From: Halovenus sp.
Lineage (GTDB): Archaea > Halobacteriota > Halobacteria > Halobacteriales > Haloarculaceae
DNA length: 10,698 nucleotides
Assembly (NCBI GenBank): GCA_003551265.1
Contig: PUMG01000263.1
Location: 1 to 10,698 of the forward strand
Direction of reading: 5' to 3'
Position numbers and translations under genes: made by a program. The first letter of the stretch is position 1. Every line of letters starts with the position of its first letter. Of the stretch, positions 1 through 7,593 are shown one piece after another. The notes beneath the pieces were generated by a model. It saw only the letters and a list, made by a program, of their open reading frames with translations, ran no database searches and was not told where the DNA came from.

Positions 1-1
1 A

Positions 2-601
2 GAAGATCCTGAGGAGACCTGCCCGCATTGTAATCAGCCGCTCGAGAGCTGTATCTGTGATCACGAAGGCCCTGGAGGCGGCGGGACAACCATTGGCGAA
101 ACCGAACCTACACCCGTTATCCCCACCCCTACCTGGGAGCCGCTGGAGACAGAAGGGGTCCCCAACCAGGCCTTTCAGACCATAGAGGACCTCTGTGACG
201 ACCAGGAGGTAGACACGCTGGAGGAGCTCTGCATTCGCCTGGACGGCCGCGGCCGAGGGGCTATCGAGGATGCCCAACGGTTGGGGTTGTCCATCCCCCA
301 GCTCAACACCGGGGACCTCACGATTGAAAAGGAGATGCTGGCCGAGTTTGCCGACGGTGATTCCCTGGAGGTTGTATTCCGCGGACCCTGGGAGCGCTAC
401 CAGCGGCTCAAACAGGTGACAGAGCCCTTAGGTCGGGAGGCCTCGGAGGTACGGGTGACGATGATCTTACAGCTCCGGTACCCTAACGGACTTGTGGTGC
501 AGGATACAGAATTTCAAACCATCCGTGAAGTCATTACCGACATGGATCTGGGCACAATCCAGCTTACGGCCGAACGCCGGGAGGACGGAGCCGATGCGTA
601 G
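2..601 (+). CDS. C-terminal part of a large protein, probable DUF499-type AAA+ ATPase of the defence operon
   Basis: The reading frame is open from the left edge to a TAG at 599-601, so only the last 199 residues are visible. The first in-frame start codon in the window (TTG at 281) is almost certainly internal. Near the edge is a zinc-knuckle-like cluster: Cys at visible residues 7 and 10 (CPHC), Cys at 17 and 19 (CIC), then His 21. A Gly/Pro/Thr-rich linker follows, then an acidic helical segment and a compact C-terminal domain with strands such as SLEVVFRG and VRVTMILQLRY. The ATPase core lies outside the window. The identity rests on context: loci with a DUF1156 methyltransferase and an SNF2 helicase usually carry a DUF499 (COG1483) ATPase, and the tail resembles what I recall of the C-terminus of such proteins. 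It overlaps the next gene by 8 bases, indicating translational coupling. A different upstream protein cannot be excluded. Confidence 0.6.
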   Translation, partial: EDPEETCPHCNQPLESCICDHEGPGGGGTTIGETEPTPVIPTPTWEPLETEGVPNQAFQTIEDLCDDQEVDTLEELCIRLDGRGRGAIEDAQRLGLSIPQLNTGDLTIEKEMLAEFADGDSLEVVFRGPWERYQRLKQVTEPLGREASEVRVTMILQLRYPNGLVVQDTEFQTIREVITDMDLGTIQLTAERREDGADA

Positions 602-1061
602 GATCTACTCCCAGCTTGCCATGTACGAAAAACCCGACGATAAGAACTTCGAGCTGACTGTCTTCGAACGAGACACTGGTGACCTGGGAGTCGCCCTCTT
701 TCAACTCTCCGCCAACGGGGACCGAGACAACAAGGAACCCAAACGGGTGGCCCGGCTGTGGGGCTTTCCCCTGCGCCGCATCCGCAACCGCGTGATAAAA
801 GCTCTGCGGGATTCGGGATGTGAAGTTGAGACTCTAACCGAACCCAACAATTACCGGCTGGAAGAGGAACGGGGCGTAAAATTGGGCCTGCTTTTTATGG
901 TTGTAAAACCGCTCCGGAAGCAACGGCGAATTGATGAACTCACCGACACAGTACGCCAGATGAGCAACGAAGAGGCCTACTACTGGTACAGCCTCTGTTC
1001 ACGCAATGGCTACGGGAAGCGAGCCCGCAGGGCCTTCCGAATTTTATTTTCCGAGGAGTGA
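594..1061 (+). CDS. Small defence-operon protein (DUF7680-like), function unknown
   Basis: A 155-residue soluble protein. I chose the ATG at 594 because GGGAGG (579-584) sits 9 bases before it and because it gives the usual short overlap (8 bases) with the preceding gene; an upstream in-frame start at 492 would overlap by more than 100 bases. There is no signal peptide or membrane segment. Residues 18-40 look like a beta-rich start, residues 45-73 are basic (RVARLWGFPLRRIRNR), and the C-terminal third is the most distinctive part: GVKLGLLFMVVKPLR, then MSNEEAYYWYSLCS, then a basic RARRAFRIL tail. From memory this layout matches a small family (DUF7680) found beside DUF1156 methyltransferases; the name is not certain. 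The basic patches would suit a nucleic-acid-binding or bridging subunit between the ATPase and the methyltransferase, but no catalytic motif is visible. It ends 6 bases before the methyltransferase gene. Confidence 0.8.
   Translation: MRRIYSQLAMYEKPDDKNFELTVFERDTGDLGVALFQLSANGDRDNKEPKRVARLWGFPLRRIRNRVIKALRDSGCEVETLTEPNNYRLEEERGVKLGLLFMVVKPLRKQRRIDELTDTVRQMSNEEAYYWYSLCSRNGYGKRARRAFRILFSEE
1053..1058 (+). promoter_or_regulatory. Ribosome binding site fixing the TTG start of the methyltransferase
   Basis: GAGGAG lies 9 bases before the TTG at 1068, overlapping the last codons of the preceding gene. It supports a non-ATG start for the DUF1156 protein; the protein N-terminus (SEEWLPLAELGIESRREN) begins immediately downstream as expected for the family. 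Confidence 0.7.
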
Positions 1062-1067
1062 TTTTCG

Positions 1068-3956
1068 TTGAACAAACCTGCAGTGCTAAGCGAAGAATGG
1101 CTGCCGCTGGCGGAGCTGGGAATCGAATCAAGAAGAGAAAATAGTACCGGTCAGCACCCACCCCCCAATCGATTACATGTGTGGTGGGCCCGACGCCCCC
1201 TCACCGTAAGCCGGGCAGCTGTCTTGGGGGGCCTGCTTCCGGCCTGGAGCGAGGACTGGCCCGAGGAGCTTAAGGACAAATTCCCAGACCAGAAGGCGTA
1301 TGCGGAATGGTTCCTACGCCTGATCGGGATCCTGGGGGATCCCATTGAGGCCAGGGAAAAAATCAAAGAAGCCAACAAGCAGGACATCCGTCTCAAGCAA
1401 AACCCCTACGGTTATAAACGCGCCTTCCAACAAACACCCTCTGAGGATAAGCTTACGCTGTTTTGGGAGCTTCTTGAGCAAACCTGGGATAGCAAGGATA
1501 TCAATCTGTGTGACCCCATGGCTGGCGGTGGTTCCATCCCTCTAGAGGCCCTGCGCTATGGGATTGGGACCTACGCAAACGACTTAAATCCAGTAGCAGC
1601 CATTTTGCTGAAAACTACCCTGGAATATCCTATAAAATACGGGAAAGAGTTGCTACCCGAAATTGAAAAATACGGTGCGCTGTGGGCAGATAGGGTCAGA
1701 AAGCGGTTGGAAGACTTCTACCCCGTGGAAGAAGGAAACAGCATCCATGCCTACCTCTGGGCTCGTACGGTCCCCTGTCCGAGCACCGGCAAGCCGGTCC
1801 CCTTATCGCCCAACTGGTGGCTACGGAAGGGGAGCAATCCCGTGGCCGTAAGGCCTGTCTGTGAAGACAGCTGGGACGAATGCCGATTTGAAATCCTCCG
1901 CGGTCAAGAAGCCGGTCGCTCCAAACCCAATGACGGCACTGTCAGCCGCGGTGTCGGTCGCTCTCCCTGGACCGGGGAAACCATTCCCCTAGAATATATA
2001 CATACCGAAGGAAAAGAGGGTAGAATAGGGCAACAGCTCTACGCCGTAGCCATCAAACAAGATACAGGCATGGATTTCAGGGCTCCAACTCCCAAAGATT
2101 TAAATCGTATTCAAGCCGCGGAAAAGGAATTTAGAGAACGGTTACCTTCATGGGAGTATCAAAATCTCATTCCCAATGAATCCATCCCCCCGGGATACAC
2201 TACCGCTCAACCCATGCGATACGGAATTACTTCCTGGAGGCAAATGTTCTCCCCCCGCCAGCTCCTGGCGCAGTGTACATTCCTGGACACACTGAAAGAC
2301 ATCCAGGCTGAAATCGCTCAAGACGTGGAAGATGCGACCAAAGCAGAAGCCATTGCAACCTGCTTGGGACTGGCGTTAGATAAGACGGCAGATTATAACT
2401 CGAGAATGGTTTGGTGGCACAGCTCCAGAGGTGTAATCACTCATACCTTTGATCGTCATGAGTTTAGCTTCAAATGGAGCCATGCAGAGTTCGATGCTGC
2501 ACATAATCTTCTGCCCTGGACTCTGGAACAAGTCCTCGACGCCTACGAAGGAATCTGCGACCTGGCAGAACCATTATATACTAATTGCGTAAATGACATC
2601 CTCCCTGGCTTAACTGACGAAAAAATCATCATCAGCCAGAGGAATGCGAGTTCACTGACAGACATCCCCGATGCCTCGCTCCATACCATCTGCGTCGATC
2701 CACCTTACTATGACAACGTATTCTATAGTGAAAGTAGCGACTTCTTCTACGTGTGGATGAAGCGGGCCCTGGGCGATATCCACCCCGAATTTTTCCAGAT
2801 GGAACTCACCAACAAGGACGAGGAGGCGGTCGCCAACCCCGCCCGGTTCGCCGACCTGGAAGGCAGCAAGAAAAAGGAGCTGGCCAAACAGGACTACGAA
2901 CGGAAGATGGCCGCTGCCTTCCGGGAGATGCACCGGGTGCTGCGACCCGATGGGGTCCTCACCGTGATGTTCACCCACAAACAAACCGAAGCCTGGAATA
3001 CGCTCGCTAAGGCCCTGATCGAGGCCGGCTTCAGCATCCAGGCCTCCTGGCCGGTGCACACCGAAAGCCGCCACAGCCTCCACCAGGCCAGCAAAAATGC
3101 GGCCGCCAGCACCATCCTGCTCGTCTGCCGCAAGCGGGAAGCGAGCAACGAGCGCACCTGGTGGGAGGACCTCCGCGGGGAGGTGCAGCAGACTGTCCGC
3201 CAGACGATTGAAGAATTCCAGGCCCAGGGCATCGAAGGGGTCGACCTCCAGCTTTCCACCTTCGGCCCAACCCTGGCGGTCATCTCCGAACACTGGCCCG
3301 TACTCACCAGCAAGGCCGACCCGGACACCGGCGATCCCGTACCGCTGGAGCCGGAGGCAGCACTTGATATTGCCCGCGAGGAGATCTTTGCCATGCGCAA
3401 GCGGAGGCTTTTGGGCGGACGTGCCATCCAGTTTGATCCGATTACCGACTGGTACATTATGGCCTGGGATACCTTTAGCGCCCAGCAGTTCCCCGCCGAT
3501 GAGGCCCGGAAGCTAGCAATGTCGATGAACCTGGATATTGAAACGGACTTAAGCCGCGGGAAGAAGGTCATCCGCAAGCGCGGCCGCTTTGTGCTCCTGC
3601 GCACACCGGACGACAGGACCTTCAAGGGGCTGGTCGACCCCGACCGGGAGGAGTTTGACTGCCTGCTCGATGCCCTGCACACCGCCATGCTGCTCTATGA
3701 AGAGGACGGGAGCGGTGCCTGCCGGCGCTTCCTTGAGATTCACAACCTGCTTTCTGATACGACCTTTAAGGCCCTCATACAGGCCCTGCTCCATGCCATC
3801 CCGCGCCTTAAGGACGAGGGGGAGTTTGTCCGCGAGGAAGCCGCGATTCTCGATACGATGCGGCTGGCCTTCTTTGATGACCTGGAGGTGCCCGAAACCG
3901 AGGAGGAAACCATCGATGAGGCCATGAGTGTACGCCAGCTTGCAGGGGAGGAATAA
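1068..3956 (+). CDS. DUF1156/COG1743-type N6-adenine DNA methyltransferase
   Basis: A 962-residue protein predicted to transfer a methyl group from S-adenosylmethionine to adenine N6, the likely self-marking enzyme of the operon. Residues 8-60 carry the DUF1156 signature (LGIESRRENSTG, then NRLHVWWARRPL). SAM-binding motif I is DPMAGGGSIPLEA at 149-161, followed by NDLNPVA at 171-177. Catalytic motif IV is DPPYYDN at 544-550. A later strand pair, EMHRVLRPDGVLTVMF (620-635), completes the Rossmann fold. The order motif I, long insert, DPPY is alpha-class-like, and the insert (about 180-540) should hold target recognition. In related proteins I recall, that insert contains a Zn-ribbon; here the matching places read TVPCPSTGK (235-242) and GRSPWTGE (297-304), so most cysteines are missing. 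Residues 690-962 are a helical C-terminal extension. Base composition is mosaic: lines between about 1981 and 2760 are mostly 40-57% GC, the rest of the 3' half 57-67%. Stop codon is 4 bases from the helicase start. Confidence 0.93.
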   Translation: MNKPAVLSEEWLPLAELGIESRRENSTGQHPPPNRLHVWWARRPLTVSRAAVLGGLLPAWSEDWPEELKDKFPDQKAYAEWFLRLIGILGDPIEAREKIKEANKQDIRLKQNPYGYKRAFQQTPSEDKLTLFWELLEQTWDSKDINLCDPMAGGGSIPLEALRYGIGTYANDLNPVAAILLKTTLEYPIKYGKELLPEIEKYGALWADRVRKRLEDFYPVEEGNSIHAYLWARTVPCPSTGKPVPLSPNWWLRKGSNPVAVRPVCEDSWDECRFEILRGQEAGRSKPNDGTVSRGVGRSPWTGETIPLEYIHTEGKEGRIGQQLYAVAIKQDTGMDFRAPTPKDLNRIQAAEKEFRERLPSWEYQNLIPNESIPPGYTTAQPMRYGITSWRQMFSPRQLLAQCTFLDTLKDIQAEIAQDVEDATKAEAIATCLGLALDKTADYNSRMVWWHSSRGVITHTFDRHEFSFKWSHAEFDAAHNLLPWTLEQVLDAYEGICDLAEPLYTNCVNDILPGLTDEKIIISQRNASSLTDIPDASLHTICVDPPYYDNVFYSESSDFFYVWMKRALGDIHPEFFQMELTNKDEEAVANPARFADLEGSKKKELAKQDYERKMAAAFREMHRVLRPDGVLTVMFTHKQTEAWNTLAKALIEAGFSIQASWPVHTESRHSLHQASKNAAASTILLVCRKREASNERTWWEDLRGEVQQTVRQTIEEFQAQGIEGVDLQLSTFGPTLAVISEHWPVLTSKADPDTGDPVPLEPEAALDIAREEIFAMRKRRLLGGRAIQFDPITDWYIMAWDTFSAQQFPADEARKLAMSMNLDIETDLSRGKKVIRKRGRFVLLRTPDDRTFKGLVDPDREEFDCLLDALHTAMLLYEEDGSGACRRFLEIHNLLSDTTFKALIQALLHAIPRLKDEGEFVREEAAILDTMRLAFFDDLEVPETEEETIDEAMSVRQLAGEE
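3944..3953 (+). promoter_or_regulatory. Ribosome binding site of the PLD-helicase gene
   Basis: AGGGGAGGAA ends 7 bases before the ATG at 3961 and overlaps the end of the methyltransferase gene. It decides for ATG 3961 against an upstream in-frame GTG at 3928, which would overlap the methyltransferase by 29 bases and has no comparable site. Confidence 0.8.
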
Positions 3957-3960
3957 GACG

Positions 3961-6900
3961 ATGGGTCTGCGCGACTGCAACTTCCAATCCTCTTACGGCC
4001 CCCGGGATGCCCGGCTGCACGAATTCTATATCCCCGCACTCTCGGAGTCCAAGCGCTACGATCGTTTAAGCGGCTACTTTTCCAGCGTCAGCCTGGCGGT
4101 GGCGGCCCAAGGGGTAGCCCATCTGGTCCAAAATGACGGCACCATGCGCCTTTTGGTGGGAGCGGACCTTGATCCCAAGGATGTAGAGGCCATCCACCGC
4201 GGTCACAGCCTGGAGACCGCAGTCCGCGACCGCCTGCTTGCGACCCTGACCGAACGGGACGATCAGGTGGTGGAACGCCGGCTTGAGATCCTGGCCTGGA
4301 TGGTGGCTGAAGACCTGCTTCAGATCCGGGTGGTGCTCCCTTTAAGCCCGGAAGGGCGGGTGCTTTCGGCCCGTGAAAGCCAGGACTACTTCCACGCCAA
4401 GGAGGGGCTCTTTACCGACGAACACGGTGACCAGGTCGGTTTCAGTGGCAGCATCAACGAATCCAGCCAGGGCTGGGGGCGGAACTATGAGCAGTTTAAC
4501 GTCTTTTTCTCCTGGGGGGAGGGCCAGACCTACCTCCGGGAGGCCAGCCTCCGGTTCCGGCGGCTGTGGACCGGCACCGAACCGGACTGGAAGTGTCTGC
4601 CGATCCCCCAGGCTGTAAAGGAGGAGCTTCTCGCCTACCGCCCGACCCAGGTCCCGGCTCGGGACCCGCTTGCAGAGGAGGAACCCGAAACACGGCCGGC
4701 CGATGACCGGGAAGCCCTCCTATTTCAGTTCCTTAAGGATGCACCCCGCTTCCCGGACGTCGATTGGCTGGGGGTCAAAACCAGTGCGGTCGATCCCTGG
4801 CCCCACCAGGAGCAGGTGGTAACCGAGGCGGTGGAGCGTTACCCGGAACGATTCCTGTTGTGCGATGAGGTCGGGTTAGGAAAGACCATCGAAGCCGGGC
4901 TCATACTGCGGGAGCTTTTGCTCACCCAGACGGTAGAACGCGTCCTGCTTTTGGTCCCCAAATCGCTGGGACGGCAGTGGCAGGAGGAGCTGTATGAAAA
5001 ATTTCAGCTCCAGGTGCCGCTCTACAAGGGTAGCCAGGGCTATGAAGATGTTTTTAGAAACGAACCACCGGTCTCGGCCAACAATCCCTGGGAGGCCTTC
5101 CCGGTGATGATCGCCTCCAGCCACCTGGCCAAACGCCAGGAACGCCAGGAAGAGCTCCTCAAAGCCAAACCCTGGGACCTAGTGTTAGTGGATGAGGCCC
5201 ATCACGCCCGCCGGCGGGACTTCCGGGAGGACCGGTACCGCCCCAACCGCCTGCTGGAACTGTTAACCCAGCTTAAGGAGCGGACCGAGGGCCTGCTGCT
5301 TCTTACCGCTACACCGATGCAGATCAGCCCGGTTGAGGTCTGGGACCTACTGCGGGTCATCGGGGTGGGGGGACGCTGGGGGGCCTCTAAGGAACACTTC
5401 CTCCATTACTACCGTCAGCTGCGGTTCCCGCCCGATGAGATAGACTGGGACTTTATGCTCAATATGCTCAAAGATCATCTCGAAAGCGGGGGCGAGCTCG
5501 ATTCCGACTTTGCCCGGGAGGCCAAAGACCGACTGGGCCCTGTCGAGTGGCGGGAGATTGAAGAGCTGCCCTTTAAACGAAGCCGGCAGGCGGCCCTAAA
5601 GCAGCTGAGTCCCGAAGGACAGCGCTACCTGCGGCGCCTGCTGCGGGAGCATACCCCGCTCACCCGCTTTTCCTTTCGCAACACCCGGCAGCTCCTGCAC
5701 CGCTACCGCGAGGAGGGCCTGCTTGCAGAAAATGTGCCGCGGCGGAAACCGGAACCGGAATGGATCCCGATGACACCGGCCGAACAGGCCCTGTATGAGC
5801 GGATTGATGAGTATATCACGGATTTCTACAAAAAGTACGAAGAAAAACGCCGGGGGCTGGGCTTTGTGATGACCGTCTACCGCCGGCGCCTTACCAGCAG
5901 CTTCTACGCTATGGAACAGAGCCTACTACGGCGCAAGCAGTTTTTGGAAGGCCAGATCAAGGACGATTGGCTGACCGAAGAAGACACGGAAGTGGAGGAT
6001 CTCGAGTTTGATATCCACGAACTGCTGCAGGATGAAAAAGAAGATGGGGAGCTGGCCCTTTTTTCGGAAGAGATCGCCTATATCGAGGATTTTCTGGACA
6101 AACTTTCGGAGCTTGAAGGCGAATCGAAGATTGAGGTCCTACTCTCTGACCTCAACCGCTTTTTCCGGGAGCGGGACAAGGTCATTATTTTCACCCAGTA
6201 CACCGATACAATGGACTTCATCCGCAACAAGCTGCGGGCCATCTACGGCCGGCAGGTGGCCTGCTATTCCGGGCGCGGTGGTGAACGCTGGACCGGGAGC
6301 ACATGGGAGGAGGCCAACAAGGAAGACATTAAAACCGCCTTCCTGGGGGGTGAGGAGCTTAAGATCCTGGTCTGTACCGAAGCGGCCAGCGAGGGGCTGA
6401 ACCTGCAGACCTGTGGGGTGCTCATCAACTACGATATGCCCTGGAACCCGATGCGGGTGGAACAGCGCATTGGACGTATTGACCGTATTGGCCAGCTCCA
6501 TGATCAGGTCTGGATTAAACACTACTTCTACGAAGAGACCGTAGAGGCCGATATTTACAAGCGTCTGGGGCACCGGATCTCCTGGTTTGAGGATGTTGTC
6601 GGACGCCTGCAGCCGATTCTTGGCCGTGTGCGGGACCTGACCCAGCGTATGGCCATGAGCCCGAAAACAGAACGCGCAGAACGCATGGCAACCGAGTTGG
6701 ACGATATTGACAGGACCCTGGAGACACAGACCGCAGAACATTTGGATATCGACGACCACATGGGCCAGCCCCCGCTTACACGGAGCGCCAAACGGGCCCC
6801 GGTCAGCCTCGACCACATCGAAACCCTGTGTACCACCTCGGAACACACCGGACACCGTTTCCGCCCCCACCCGGAAGAGGAGGGGGCCTACCTGCTCACG

Positions 6901-7593
6901 CTTGCGGGAAAAACCTGGGCGGTTACCTTCAATCCGGAGCTTTTTGACAAAAAACCGTACAGCCTGCGGCTTTTAACCTATAAAGAGCCGCTGTTTCATC
7001 AACTCCTACAACGGGTTCCCGCCCCCGATGAGCCTCTACCCGGTGGTCTTTTGCGGGTAGAAGGGGAAGGCGGCTGTGGCTACTATGTACGAAACGAAAG
7101 GCACCTGCAGTGTGTGCACCGTTTTGAAATCCTGCAAGCGATTCTCGAGGAAACGCAGGAACCGCCATCGGCATGGCCGGAAGCAGCCATCGAAGCCGCC
7201 CAAAACGACCTGGAGGGTCGAATCCAGAAAAAAAAGCACGTACAAAAGCGCATCAAGGAGAAACGCAGGCAGTCCCGTCGCGCGTCCCTGCAGGCCCGAG
7301 GACGATTACTTCTGTCCCGTGCGGCTTTCATCCGGGGGCTTTTAGCCCATGAGGAGGAAGAACAGGATCGGGATTTCTACCAGCGGCAGGGGTTCTTGTT
7401 ACTCAAGCAGGAACAGTACCCCTTTACCGGGGTCATGCGTACCTGCGGGATCCGGTCGGCTCAGGACCTTGAACCCGTTGCGGAGGATCTTTTCGAGGCC
7501 ACCCCGCGTTCGCTTCGCAGCCAGTACCAGGGATGCAAGGCCCAGGCCGAAGAACTCCTTCGTGAGGTGGCAGCGTTTCGTGGAAACCAATAA
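3961..7593 (+). CDS. Fusion of a phospholipase-D-like domain with an SNF2-family DEAH helicase
   Basis: A 1210-residue cytoplasmic protein, the probable motor and effector of the operon. Residues 10-200 form a PLD-like domain with one HxK motif (FHAK, His145 and Lys147) followed by GFSGSINES (160-168), in which Asn166 and Glu167 follow the usual spacing of HKD enzymes. Residues 280-460 are the first helicase lobe: DEVGLGKT (302-309, Walker A), LLVPKSLGRQW (330-340), DEAH (411-414), and TATPM (429-433). After a long charged insert, the second lobe has VIIFTQYTDT (741-750), CTEAASEGLNLQ (805-816) and QRIGRIDRIGQ (835-845), an arginine-finger motif VI. The C-terminal 360 residues are unassigned and contain a very basic stretch at 1088-1115 that could hold DNA. 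SNF2 proteins of this type translocate on double-stranded DNA. PLD and SNF2 modules are separate proteins (DrmC, DrmD) in DISARM; here they are one chain. It overlaps the next gene by 14 bases. Confidence 0.93.
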   Translation: MGLRDCNFQSSYGPRDARLHEFYIPALSESKRYDRLSGYFSSVSLAVAAQGVAHLVQNDGTMRLLVGADLDPKDVEAIHRGHSLETAVRDRLLATLTERDDQVVERRLEILAWMVAEDLLQIRVVLPLSPEGRVLSARESQDYFHAKEGLFTDEHGDQVGFSGSINESSQGWGRNYEQFNVFFSWGEGQTYLREASLRFRRLWTGTEPDWKCLPIPQAVKEELLAYRPTQVPARDPLAEEEPETRPADDREALLFQFLKDAPRFPDVDWLGVKTSAVDPWPHQEQVVTEAVERYPERFLLCDEVGLGKTIEAGLILRELLLTQTVERVLLLVPKSLGRQWQEELYEKFQLQVPLYKGSQGYEDVFRNEPPVSANNPWEAFPVMIASSHLAKRQERQEELLKAKPWDLVLVDEAHHARRRDFREDRYRPNRLLELLTQLKERTEGLLLLTATPMQISPVEVWDLLRVIGVGGRWGASKEHFLHYYRQLRFPPDEIDWDFMLNMLKDHLESGGELDSDFAREAKDRLGPVEWREIEELPFKRSRQAALKQLSPEGQRYLRRLLREHTPLTRFSFRNTRQLLHRYREEGLLAENVPRRKPEPEWIPMTPAEQALYERIDEYITDFYKKYEEKRRGLGFVMTVYRRRLTSSFYAMEQSLLRRKQFLEGQIKDDWLTEEDTEVEDLEFDIHELLQDEKEDGELALFSEEIAYIEDFLDKLSELEGESKIEVLLSDLNRFFRERDKVIIFTQYTDTMDFIRNKLRAIYGRQVACYSGRGGERWTGSTWEEANKEDIKTAFLGGEELKILVCTEAASEGLNLQTCGVLINYDMPWNPMRVEQRIGRIDRIGQLHDQVWIKHYFYEETVEADIYKRLGHRISWFEDVVGRLQPILGRVRDLTQRMAMSPKTERAERMATELDDIDRTLETQTAEHLDIDDHMGQPPLTRSAKRAPVSLDHIETLCTTSEHTGHRFRPHPEEEGAYLLTLAGKTWAVTFNPELFDKKPYSLRLLTYKEPLFHQLLQRVPAPDEPLPGGLLRVEGEGGCGYYVRNERHLQCVHRFEILQAILEETQEPPSAWPEAAIEAAQNDLEGRIQKKKHVQKRIKEKRRQSRRASLQARGRLLLSRAAFIRGLLAHEEEEQDRDFYQRQGFLLLKQEQYPFTGVMRTCGIRSAQDLEPVAEDLFEATPRSLRSQYQGCKAQAEELLREVAAFRGNQ
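5132..5149 (+). repeat. Tandem 9-bp duplication inside the helicase gene
   Basis: AACGCCAGG occurs twice head to tail, in frame, encoding the repeated part of KRQERQEE between helicase motifs Ia and II. It is a minor slippage-type duplication that keeps the frame. Confidence 0.6.
7564..7570 (+). promoter_or_regulatory. Ribosome binding site of the small operon-end gene
   Basis: GAGGTGG lies 9 bases before a GTG at 7580 and within the end of the helicase gene. It makes GTG 7580 the best start; upstream in-frame starts at 7349 and 7562 lack a comparable site. Confidence 0.55.

Noticed and set aside
492..593. Upstream extension of the 155-residue protein to a start at 492
   Set aside because: The extra residues are composition noise from the overlapping upstream gene; ATG 594 has a good ribosome binding site.
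2652..3293. Long minus-strand open frames inside the methyltransferase gene (also 2894-3688)
   Set aside because: They lie wholly within a GC-rich gene with clear motifs on the plus strand; their products are low-complexity and arise from the codon bias of the real gene.
6139..6870. A 243-codon minus-strand open frame within the helicase gene
   Set aside because: It overlaps the second helicase lobe, including the essential motif VI, and has no recognisable domain of its own.
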